A stretch of 64,000 nt of DNA from Bradyrhizobium sp. Ash2021. Its GTDB lineage: Bacteria; Pseudomonadota; Alphaproteobacteria; Rhizobiales; Xanthobacteraceae. Shown piece after piece: positions 56,066 to 64,000 of this stretch; the stretch's first letter is position 1; every line of letters begins with the position of its first letter. Location of the stretch: positions 9,158,501-9,222,500 of the forward strand of contig NZ_CP100604.1 of NCBI RefSeq assembly GCF_031202265.1, in the 5' to 3' direction. A program made the translations under genes and the position numbers. Below the pieces are notes generated by a model. The model saw only the letters and a program-made list of their open reading frames with translations. It was not told the DNA's origin and made no database searches.

Positions 56066-56494
56066 TCAGTCCGCCGTGACATGCCCCTGATATTGCGGCA
56101 GGCCGTCGGTGATGACGTACCATGGCGCCTTCGAGCCGACGAAAATATGCGCGGTCGGGCGGATCGAGGGATCATCGACGAGGGTCCCCATCGCGACATG
56201 GACAAAGGTACCGTCGCGCACCACCGAATAGAGCAGGGAACCACAACGCCTGCAGTGCGCGTCGTGACCGGTCTCCTCGCCATATGTCATCAGGTCGCTA
56301 TCGCCCTCGGTCACCCTGAATTTATCGCGTTCGATTGCGGCAAACGGCTTGAACGCCGAGCCGGTCGTGCGCCGGCAATTCGAACAATGACAGTTGAGGG
56401 CATAGGCAAACGCGTCCGCCACGGCGTAGCGTACCGCACCGCAGAAGCATTCTCCGGCAAGAATGCGAGCATTCGGATTTTTTGAACCTGCCAC
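56066..56494 (-). CDS. GFA family protein (glutathione-dependent formaldehyde-activating fold)
   Basis: 142 residues from the GTG at 56492-56494 (GAGGA before it); an ATG 28 codons upstream is the alternative. Zinc ligands: CFCG (Cys16, Cys18), CHCSNCRR and CRRCGS. TYGEETGHDAHCRRCGSLLY and DGLPQYQGH are typical of the Mss4-like GFA family. It may capture S-hydroxymethylglutathione or another thiol adduct; the enzymatic role of most GFA proteins is unproven. Divergent from the NTF2-like gene. Confidence 0.88.
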   Translation of the reverse strand: MAGSKNPNARILAGECFCGAVRYAVADAFAYALNCHCSNCRRTTGSAFKPFAAIERDKFRVTEGDSDLMTYGEETGHDAHCRRCGSLLYSVVRDGTFVHVAMGTLVDDPSIRPTAHIFVGSKAPWYVITDGLPQYQGHVTAD

Positions 56495-56600
56495 CGGGAA
56501 TTTCCTCGCATGAAGATGAAAGCCAGCCGTAGCGCAATTGGTCTGTTCGTGGCTTAATTCAATTCGAACAAAGATCAATCAGCCAATCGGAGGACCCGCC

Positions 56601-56975
56601 GTGAGCCATGACCGATCGACCGTCGAAGCCGTGGTCAGGAATTATTTCGACGGCCTGTATGAGGGCAATGCCGACCAGTTGGGGGCGATCTTTCATCCCA
56701 CCGCCGATCTGCGCTGGCTGGAAAAAGGCGAGCTGCAGGTCCTGACCGTACCCGACTGGCTCGACCGCGTGCGCAAGCGGCCGTCGGCCAAGGCGGAAGG
56801 CAAGCCGCGCGAGGATTTCATCGTCACCATCGACCGCTCCGATGACTCCACCGCCTTCATCAAGGTGCGCTGCCAATTGCCGCCGCGCTATTTCACCGAC
56901 TACCTGGTCGCGATGAAACTTGCCGACGGCTGGCAGATCGTCTCCAAATCCTATCGCTACGATCTGCGTGAATAA
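56601..56975 (+). CDS. NTF2-like / lumazine-binding-like protein
   Basis: 124 residues from the GTG at 56601 (GGAGG six nt before). VEAVVRNYFDGLYEGNADQL, FHPTADLRW and YLVAMKLADGWQIVSKSYRY define the cone-shaped NTF2 fold of the PF12893 (lumazine-binding-like) group. Such proteins bind small ligands or act as isomerase-like enzymes; the ligand is unknown. Confidence 0.82.
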   Translation: MSHDRSTVEAVVRNYFDGLYEGNADQLGAIFHPTADLRWLEKGELQVLTVPDWLDRVRKRPSAKAEGKPREDFIVTIDRSDDSTAFIKVRCQLPPRYFTDYLVAMKLADGWQIVSKSYRYDLRE

Positions 56976-57044
56976 GCCGCACCGCAGCACCTCCGTCGTC
57001 CGGCCGGATTGACCTCAAGGGTCTTCCGGGCGAATTGAAGGGCC

Positions 57045-58652
57045 ATGGAAGCCAAATTTCAGATTTTCCTGATCCTGCTTGCCGTGCTGGCGGGAACCGC
57101 CCTGCTGGCGCGCCGGGTCAACGTCGCGCCGGCGATCCTGCTGCTGCTCACCGGCATCGTGCTCGCGTTCGTGCCGGGCATGCCGTCGCTGGAACTGCCA
57201 CCCGAACTGGTGCTGCTGGTGGTGCTGCCGCCGCTGATCTATTCGGCCAGCGTCGCCATGAGCTGGCGCGAATTCAAGTTCAATCTCCGCGTCATCTCCC
57301 TGCTCGCGGTCGGCGGAGTCATCTTCACCGCCTTCGCGGTCGCCACTGCCACGCATTACCTGATCGGCTTGCCCTGGCCAGTCGGTTTCCTGCTGGGGGC
57401 CATCGTTGCACCTCCGGACGTGGTGGCGCCGCTGGCAATCGCCCGCAAGCTCGGGCTGCCGCGCCGGATCCTCGTCGTGCTCGAGGGCGAGGGGCTGGCC
57501 AACGACGCCACCGCGCTGATCCTCTACCGCTTCGCGGTGATGGCGATTTCGACCGGCATGTTTTCGCTGCCGAAAGCGGCGGGCGCATTCCTGGTCATTG
57601 TCGTCGCCGAAGTGCTGTTCGGCGCCGCCGTCGGCTGGCTCAGCCTGCGCATGCGCCACCGCGCACGTGACCCGCAGGTCGAGATCACGCTGTCGCTGAT
57701 CACGCCCTATGTCGCCTACTGGATTCCCGAACATTTCGGCGGTTCCGGCGTGATCGCGACCGTCGCCTGCGGCCTCTATATGAGCTGGAACGGCCCGCTA
57801 TTGATTTCCGCCGCGACGCGATTGCAGGGCGTCTTCTTCTGGGACCTCGTGATCTTCCTGATCGAGGGCCTGCTGTTCCTGCTGACCGGTTTCCAGTTGC
57901 GCTCGCTGCTGGAGAAATCGAAAGCGTTTCCGCTCGGGGAGATCGTGTCTGCCATCGGGCTGGTCGTATTCATTGTCGTCATTGCCCGCTTTGCCTGGGT
58001 ATATCCCGCGACCTATTTGCCGCGAGCGCTGAACAAGCGGCTGCGCGAGCGCGACCCCTACCCGTCCTGGCGCAGGGTGTTCGTGATCGCATTTACCGGG
58101 GTTCGCGGCGCGGTATCGCTGGCGGCGGCGCTCGCGCTGCCCTATGCGCTTTCAAACGGCGAGGCTTTTCCGTATCGCGACCTGATCCTGTTCGTGACCT
58201 TCGGCGTCATCCTGATCACGCTGATCGGAACCGGCCTGGGGCTGCCGCCGCTGGTGCGATGGCTCGGCGTTGCCGACGACGGACGCGACGAACACATCGT
58301 CGAGCACGAATCTGAAATCGCGGCCCGGCGCGAGGCGCTCGCCAAGGCGCTGGAATCGCTCGACGCCATGACGGACGATCGCGAATTGTCCGACGAGGTG
58401 GTAAAACTGCTGCGGGCGCGGCACGAGATCCGCGCCAATCAATTGCCGGATTCGCTCGATCCCGATGCGCACGACGTCACGGCGGCGGGGACCGCGCTGA
58501 CACGTGAATTGATTGCAACGGAGCGAAAATTCATCCACGCCCTCTTGCGCGACGGCAAGATCACCGACGAGACCCGGCGGCGGATCGAGCGCGATCTCGA
58601 TCTGGAGGAAGCGAGCCTCTCCAACCGCGAATATCGCAGGATACCGCTGTAA
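57045..58652 (+). CDS. Na+/H+ antiporter, CPA1 family
   Basis: 535 residues, 12 to 13 membrane helices (FQIFLILLAVLAGTALLARR, LELPPELVLLVVLPPLIYSA). The ion-binding Asn153-Asp154 lies in GEGLANDATALIL, with Pro124-Asp125 in APPDVVAPL. The cytoplasmic tail after about residue 420 is helical (DELSDEVVKLLRARHEIR-type). It exchanges Na+ or K+ for protons across the inner membrane, for pH and salt homeostasis. Confidence 0.93.
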   Translation: MEAKFQIFLILLAVLAGTALLARRVNVAPAILLLLTGIVLAFVPGMPSLELPPELVLLVVLPPLIYSASVAMSWREFKFNLRVISLLAVGGVIFTAFAVATATHYLIGLPWPVGFLLGAIVAPPDVVAPLAIARKLGLPRRILVVLEGEGLANDATALILYRFAVMAISTGMFSLPKAAGAFLVIVVAEVLFGAAVGWLSLRMRHRARDPQVEITLSLITPYVAYWIPEHFGGSGVIATVACGLYMSWNGPLLISAATRLQGVFFWDLVIFLIEGLLFLLTGFQLRSLLEKSKAFPLGEIVSAIGLVVFIVVIARFAWVYPATYLPRALNKRLRERDPYPSWRRVFVIAFTGVRGAVSLAAALALPYALSNGEAFPYRDLILFVTFGVILITLIGTGLGLPPLVRWLGVADDGRDEHIVEHESEIAARREALAKALESLDAMTDDRELSDEVVKLLRARHEIRANQLPDSLDPDAHDVTAAGTALTRELIATERKFIHALLRDGKITDETRRRIERDLDLEEASLSNREYRRIPL

Positions 58653-58658
58653 TTAGAC

Positions 58659-58779
58659 GTCATTGCGAGGAGCGAAGCGACGAAGCAATCCACTCTTTAC
58701 TTCGCCAGCCGCGAGATGGATTGCTTCGCGGAGCCTGTCATCGGGCGCGCATTCGCGCGACCCGTTGGCTCGCAATGAC
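58659..58779. repeat. Palindromic repeat (family 1)
   Basis: GTCATTGCGAGGAGCGAAGC, GACGAAGCAATCCA ... GGATTGCTTCGCGGAGCCTG, GCTCGCAATGAC; the copy also carries GCGCGCATTCGCGCGA. It lies in the convergent gap between the antiporter and Rieske oxygenase genes. Confidence 0.75.
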
Positions 58780-58796
58780 GGTGGGATGGACTTTGG

Positions 58797-60134
58797 CTAC
58801 TCCGCCGCCGCAGTCCGCGGCCGCCCGACATAACCCGCCGCGTCGCCAAACCGCTCGATCATGACCGCAGTCAGATCCTTGGCCTTGCTGGTCACCCAGG
58901 CGCCGGAACGCACCGTATAACGGTCCTGATGCGCAAGGTGTGAAGGCGCTTGCCCCTGCTGCAGCGCGCGCGCCGCATCCATCACGAGCTTGCGGAAATG
59001 CAGGATGCCCAGATCGGTCGGCCCGAGATGTTCGCGGGTGCGGTCCGCGATCGGACCCTGGCTGTCCTGCACCGCCGCGTCCTGTTCGGACACGCCCTTG
59101 ATGCCGGTATAGCTGCTGGTCTTCTGCAGTTTGCGGTCGATCAGATAGTCGTTGCCCTTGTTGCGCAGCGGAATGTAATTCTCGTCGACCATCGACATCA
59201 CGCCGTTGCCGCGGTCGTAGCCATCGCGCTCGGCCTGCGTCAGCGGACGCTCCGGATTCCAGGCATAGGTGTAGATCCAGCAATTGGTATCGCTGACCGG
59301 AACAAAGCTCTGGCCGAAAATATTCTCGCCGGGCATCGAGCTCGGCGCATAGGCGTGAATCGGCATCAGGAATTGGGCGATGCGCCAGTAGATATTGTCT
59401 GACCCGGTGAGCCGTCCGCCGGCGACCGTGAGACCCGCATCGTGCGGATTGATCTTGATCACCGGGCGGGGATCTTCGGCGATCCAGCGCATGTGGTCGG
59501 TCGCGACCCGCGTCAGCGGATTCACGAAGTGCTTCTTGATATCGAGGATTTCGTTCTCTTCTTTCTCGAAGCTCAGATGCGCGAAGGTGAAATGCGCGGT
59601 GTCGATCGAGCCTTCCATCGCCTGCACCCAGTTGCAGTCCTGCCATTTCTTGGTGACGTAGCGATGCGAGGGCGGCACCAGCGCCATTTCCAGCGCCGGC
59701 AATTCCGGAACGGCATCCGCCGGGCCCATATAGGCCCAGATCATGTCGCCCCATTTGCGCACCGGATAGGATTTGATGCGGATCAGGTCCTTGGCGTTGA
59801 GATCGGGGTAGGACGTCGGCATGTCGACGCAGCGGCCGTCGGTGTCGAATTTCCAGCCATGATAGACGCAGCGAATGCCGCATTCCTCGTTGCGGCCGAG
59901 CCAGAGATTGGCGCCGCGATGCGGGCAATATTGATCGATGACGCCGACCACGCCTCTAGAGTCGCGGAACGCGAGCAACTCCTCGCCCATCACGACGATC
60001 TTCTTCGGCGGCCCGTCGGCTTCCGGCAACTCCTTCGAGAGCAGCACCGGCATCCAGAATCGGCGCAGCAATTCGCCCATGCCGGTGCCCGCACCGCTTT
60101 CGGTGAGGAATTTGTTGTCTTCTGCGCGGAGCAT
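58797..60134 (-). CDS. Rieske aromatic-ring-hydroxylating dioxygenase, large (alpha) subunit
   Basis: 445 residues. Rieske [2Fe-2S] ligands Cys70, His72, Cys89 and His92 (CPHRGANLWLG, CVYHGWKFD); the mononuclear iron site starts with His181 and His186 (EGSIDTAHFTFAH). Closest in pattern to phthalate 4,5-dioxygenase or vanillate demethylase-type oxygenases. Needs a reductase, not encoded here. Downstream of the TauD-like gene on the same strand, 73 bp away, so the two probably form an operon. Substrate unknown. Confidence 0.92.
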   Translation of the reverse strand: MLRAEDNKFLTESGAGTGMGELLRRFWMPVLLSKELPEADGPPKKIVVMGEELLAFRDSRGVVGVIDQYCPHRGANLWLGRNEECGIRCVYHGWKFDTDGRCVDMPTSYPDLNAKDLIRIKSYPVRKWGDMIWAYMGPADAVPELPALEMALVPPSHRYVTKKWQDCNWVQAMEGSIDTAHFTFAHLSFEKEENEILDIKKHFVNPLTRVATDHMRWIAEDPRPVIKINPHDAGLTVAGGRLTGSDNIYWRIAQFLMPIHAYAPSSMPGENIFGQSFVPVSDTNCWIYTYAWNPERPLTQAERDGYDRGNGVMSMVDENYIPLRNKGNDYLIDRKLQKTSSYTGIKGVSEQDAAVQDSQGPIADRTREHLGPTDLGILHFRKLVMDAARALQQGQAPSHLAHQDRYTVRSGAWVTSKAKDLTAVMIERFGDAAGYVGRPRTAAAE

Positions 60135-60207
60135 GAGCGTCCTCCGGGATCTTATTGATTTTGAGCAAGCTTGGCGCAGGCGAAGCGGGGCGTCAACGCG
60201 GTTCAGC

Positions 60208-61104
60208 TCACACCGGCCGCTCCCCCTTCACCGTCACCCGCGTGCCGGCGCGGGTGTGCGGCCAGTAGTCCCACATCGCGCGGTGCTGGGCGCAGCGGTT
60301 GTCCCAGAACGCGATGGCGTTTTCAGTCCAGCGGAAGCGGCACTGAAATAGCGGGTTTTCGGCGTGCTGGTAGAGATACGCCAGCATGGCGTCGCTCTCG
60401 TCGCGGGGAATGCCGATGAGGTGGCGGGTAAAGCCGCGGTTGACGTAGAGCGCCTTCTTGCCCGTCACCGGATGGGTGCGCACCACCGGATGCTCGGCGC
60501 GCGGATAGCTCGGGCGGTCGGCGACACCGTAATTGGCGTAGAGCCCGCGATAGGTCGATTCGCCGTCATGCAGCGCGGTCAGCCCCTCGAGATAGGCCTT
60601 CATCCGGTCCGACAGCGCCTCATATGCCGCATACATATTGGCGAACAGCGTGTCGCCGCCGCGCGGCGGGCATTGCCGGATGTAGAGGATCGAGCCCATC
60701 GGCGGCTCGACGTCGCAGGACACGTCGGTGTGCCAGCCCTCGCCATTGGCGCGCGGCGAATCCTTGTCGGCATAGATCTTCATCAGCGCCGGGTCGTTGC
60801 CCTCATGGGGCGCCGCAGGGTGAATGTGCAGATCGCCGAATTTGCGCCCGAAGGCGAGATGCTGTTGCGGCGTGATGTGCTGGTCGCGGAAGAAGATCAC
60901 GAGGTTTTCGGCCAGCGCCCGATGGATCTCATCCATCTGGCGATTGGAGCGCGCATCGTCGGAGACGAGCTTGCCGATATCGACGCCCGAGATCTCGGCA
61001 CCGATGATCGGCGTCAGTTTTTCGACGCCGATGGTCTCGTAGGGTTCGGTTTCGTCGGCGAGGTGCCGATAGCGGGGTCCGTGCTTGCCGGAAAGCGAAC
61101 TCAT
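60208..61104 (-). CDS. TauD/TfdA family Fe(II)/2-oxoglutarate dioxygenase
   Basis: 298 residues. The iron site is His125, Asp127 (GWHTDVSC) and His274 (CAQHRAMWDYWPH); Arg285 or Arg289 (HTRAGTRVTV) binds 2-oxoglutarate. ALYVNRGFTRHLIG and FRDQHITPQQHLAFG are TauD-family motifs. It hydroxylates a small sulfonate, phenoxyacid or related substrate; which one cannot be read. It precedes the Rieske gene in a likely operon. Confidence 0.92.
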   Translation of the reverse strand: MSSLSGKHGPRYRHLADETEPYETIGVEKLTPIIGAEISGVDIGKLVSDDARSNRQMDEIHRALAENLVIFFRDQHITPQQHLAFGRKFGDLHIHPAAPHEGNDPALMKIYADKDSPRANGEGWHTDVSCDVEPPMGSILYIRQCPPRGGDTLFANMYAAYEALSDRMKAYLEGLTALHDGESTYRGLYANYGVADRPSYPRAEHPVVRTHPVTGKKALYVNRGFTRHLIGIPRDESDAMLAYLYQHAENPLFQCRFRWTENAIAFWDNRCAQHRAMWDYWPHTRAGTRVTVKGERPV

Positions 61105-61209
61105 CGACGTTCTCCCAATCGTTCTTGATTGGGATCATCGTAGCTCACGCAATGCGAAGCGCAATGCATCCGTTTCGTCGTCGAGGCCTTGAGCCGGGAC
61201 GACGAATGG

Positions 61210-62505
<1,296 letters not shown>

Positions 62506-62765
62506 GGCGTCTCGAATATCAGGTTTTGGTGACATTCACCAAGGGGATGGGAGCGCGCGCGGCGCCTTCGTCGGAATTGGAAATTTTACGCTGTTAATTC
62601 AATAGCTTATTACGCGGGCTGGGGTCGAAAGCAAGGGCGCCCCGGGGACGCCAGGCCTCACCGCTATATTGGACGGGAATCACGGGATTCAAAGGGCAAT
62701 CTGCCGCCTTTTCATGGCCGATCGCACCCAATAGCATCGGACAAAACAAGGTGAGGGAGGAGATA

Positions 62766-63641
62766 ATGGCGGAGCGGAGCGGGCTGATCACCACGGCGGA
62801 ACTCGCCGACATCCTCCTTCACGCGGATATCCGCCTGTTCGATTGCACGACCTATCTCGAGCCTGCGCCCGAGGGCAGCGGGGTTCCCTATCTCGCGGTC
62901 CCCGGACGGCATACGTTCGAGGCCGGGCATATTCCGGGCGCGGATTTTCTGGACCTGCAGGGCGAGTTCTCCGACCAGACGACCGCGCTCCGCTTCATGA
63001 TGCCCGCGGTCGCCCAGCTCGAGGCTGCGTTCGGCCGTCACGGGATATCGGCCGACAGCCGGGTGGTGCTGTATTCGATCGGCACCGCGATGTGGGCGAC
63101 GCGGTTCTGGTGGATGCTGAAATCGCTGGGCTTCGACAACGCGTCGGTGCTCGACGGCTGTCTCGACAAATGGAAGGCCGAAGGCCGCGCGATCGAGACC
63201 GGAGCCGCGAAGGGATATTCGCAGGCGACGTTCACGGCGAAGCCGAAGCCCGGATATTTCGTCGGCAAGCACGAGGTTCTTGCCGCGAGCGCCAGGCGCA
63301 ACACCGTCGTTGTCAATGCACTCGGGCCGCAATTCCACAGGGGTCTCGAGCCCAGCCGCTACGGCCGGCCGGGCCGCATTCCCGGCAGCTGCAATGTGTC
63401 GGCGGCAACCTTGCTCGATCCCCAGACCAAGGCTTTCGTGCCGCTCGCCGATGCGGAGAAGAGATTCGCCGCCCAGGGCATCACCAGGGACAAGCGCGTG
63501 GTCGCCTATTGCGGTGGCGGCATCTCGGCCACGATCGATCTGTTCCTGCTCGACCAGCTCGGCTACGACAACCTCACGCTCTACGACGGCTCGATGGGCG
63601 AATGGGCCAGGGATTCGTCGCTGCCGATCGAGACGGGTTGA
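62766..63641 (+). CDS. Sulfurtransferase with two rhodanese domains
   Basis: 291 residues from the ATG at 62766 (GGGAGGAG before it). Tandem rhodanese: the N-terminal domain has no catalytic Cys (LYSIGTAMWATRFWW), the C-terminal domain carries Cys249 in the loop CGGGISA. This arrangement is that of thiosulfate or 3-mercaptopyruvate sulfurtransferases, which transfer sulfane sulfur to cyanide or thiols. The CGGGISA loop is closer to MST (CGSGVTA) than to thiosulfate rhodanese (CRKGVTA), but this is not decisive. Confidence 0.92.
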   Translation: MAERSGLITTAELADILLHADIRLFDCTTYLEPAPEGSGVPYLAVPGRHTFEAGHIPGADFLDLQGEFSDQTTALRFMMPAVAQLEAAFGRHGISADSRVVLYSIGTAMWATRFWWMLKSLGFDNASVLDGCLDKWKAEGRAIETGAAKGYSQATFTAKPKPGYFVGKHEVLAASARRNTVVVNALGPQFHRGLEPSRYGRPGRIPGSCNVSAATLLDPQTKAFVPLADAEKRFAAQGITRDKRVVAYCGGGISATIDLFLLDQLGYDNLTLYDGSMGEWARDSSLPIETG

Positions 63642-63671
63642 CGGGTTATGCGCTCGGGCCGTTCTCACCGC

Positions 63672-63754
63672 GTCATTGCGAGCGAAGCGAAGCAATCCAT
63701 CGCACGGCTTGCTCAAGCATGGATTGCTTCGTCGCAATTGCTCCTCGCAATGAC
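63672..63754. repeat. Palindromic repeat (family 1)
   Basis: GTCATTGCGAGCGAAGCGAA, GCAATCCATCGCACGGCTTG ... GCATGGATTGCTTCGTCGCA, GCTCCTCGCAATGAC. It directly precedes another palindrome. Confidence 0.75.
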
Positions 63755-63764
63755 GCGGTGAGTT

Positions 63765-63848
63765 CGTAGGATGGGTAGAGCGAAGCGAAACCCATCATCC
63801 TTCGTCGGTGTAGTTGATGGGTTTCGCAAGAGCTCTACCCATCCTACG
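63765..63848. repeat. Palindromic repeat, GTAGGATGGGTAGAGC family
   Basis: CGTAGGATGGGTAGAGC at the left is the exact reverse complement of GCTCTACCCATCCTACG at the right, with an inner GCGAAACCCATCA/TGATGGGTTTCGC. An 84-bp near-perfect hairpin of a type seen in many proteobacterial genomes. Confidence 0.75.
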
Positions 63849-63877
63849 ACCGTTGCTCGCAATGGCGGGGGTGGCAA

Positions 63878-64000
63878 TCACGCCGGCACATTCGGATCCG
63901 GCACGACCTTCGAATCGGGCTTGTTGACGAGATAGAGCCCCGCGATCACGAGCAGCGCCGCGGCGCCGAATGCAAGCGTCAGCGTGTCGTGCATGATGAA
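63878..64000 (-). CDS. C-terminus of a transporter-like membrane protein (cut by window edge)
   Basis: The last 40 codons of a gene entering from the right. It ends with LTLAFGAAALLVIAGLYLVN and a short hydrophilic tail (KPDSKVVPDPNVPA), stop TGA at 63878-63880. The final helix pattern is that of EamA/DMT transporters, but a single helix is not enough to be sure. Confidence 0.5.
   Translation of the reverse strand, partial: FIMHDTLTLAFGAAALLVIAGLYLVNKPDSKVVPDPNVPA

Overview
The window looks like chromosomal DNA of a Bradyrhizobium-type alphaproteobacterium (Rhizobiales, Nitrobacteraceae). This rests on the GC-rich codon use, Rhizobiales gene neighbourhoods (secA / parvulin / argJ / mutT; lysC-ptsP-prfA-prmC-DUF4167; phaB-phaA-phaR), many genes of the PF04392 substrate-binding family and TPR adenylate cyclases, and dispersed palindromes of the 'GTCATTGCGAG...CTCGCAATGAC' type. 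No IS transposase, phage gene, CRISPR array, tRNA or rRNA was found.

Region 1 (1 to about 21.2 kb) is accessory. It holds a SAM-domain adenylate cyclase/AAA regulator cut by the left edge, an arylsulfatase, a small ABM-fold protein, two Tat-exported PF04392 binding proteins, a B12-binding radical SAM protein, a Tat-exported Mn-type superoxide dismutase, a BA14K-like secreted peptide, two LysR regulators, a second adenylate cyclase with TolB-like and TPR parts, an OsmC protein, a shortened winged-helix/TPR regulator, an aldo/keto reductase and several small membrane proteins. Eleven full or partial copies of a roughly 120-bp repeat lie in the spaces between these genes, all in one orientation. 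A 155-bp MITE-like element has inserted into one copy. I see no copy after about 20.5 kb.

Region 2 (21.4 kb to the end) is core chromosome: secretion (secA, parvulin), arginine (argJ), nucleotide sanitation (mutT), ComF / glutaredoxin / nitrilase / DUF1178, ubiquinone (ubiG), lysine and threonine entry (lysC), nitrogen PTS (ptsP), translation termination (prfA, prmC), a DUF4167 protein, glyoxalase II, PHB metabolism (phaB, phaA, phaR), c-di-GMP turnover, rpmF, mtgA, a polyprenyl synthase, a secreted caspase-like protein, a CPA1 antiporter, a TauD plus Rieske oxygenase pair, ispG and a rhodanese. Several palindromic repeat families sit between these genes.

The features most worth a second look are: a 160-nt nested RNA fold between prmC and the DUF4167 gene (40206-40365), with a closing stem, an asymmetric bubble and a terminal stem resembling 6S RNA; a tandem partial duplication of phaR that yields a second ORF encoding only the C-terminal 143 residues; the one-orientation repeat array in region 1; and the MITE inserted in it. 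Long ORFs antisense to real genes (for example 994 codons opposite secA) are treated as GC-driven shadows.
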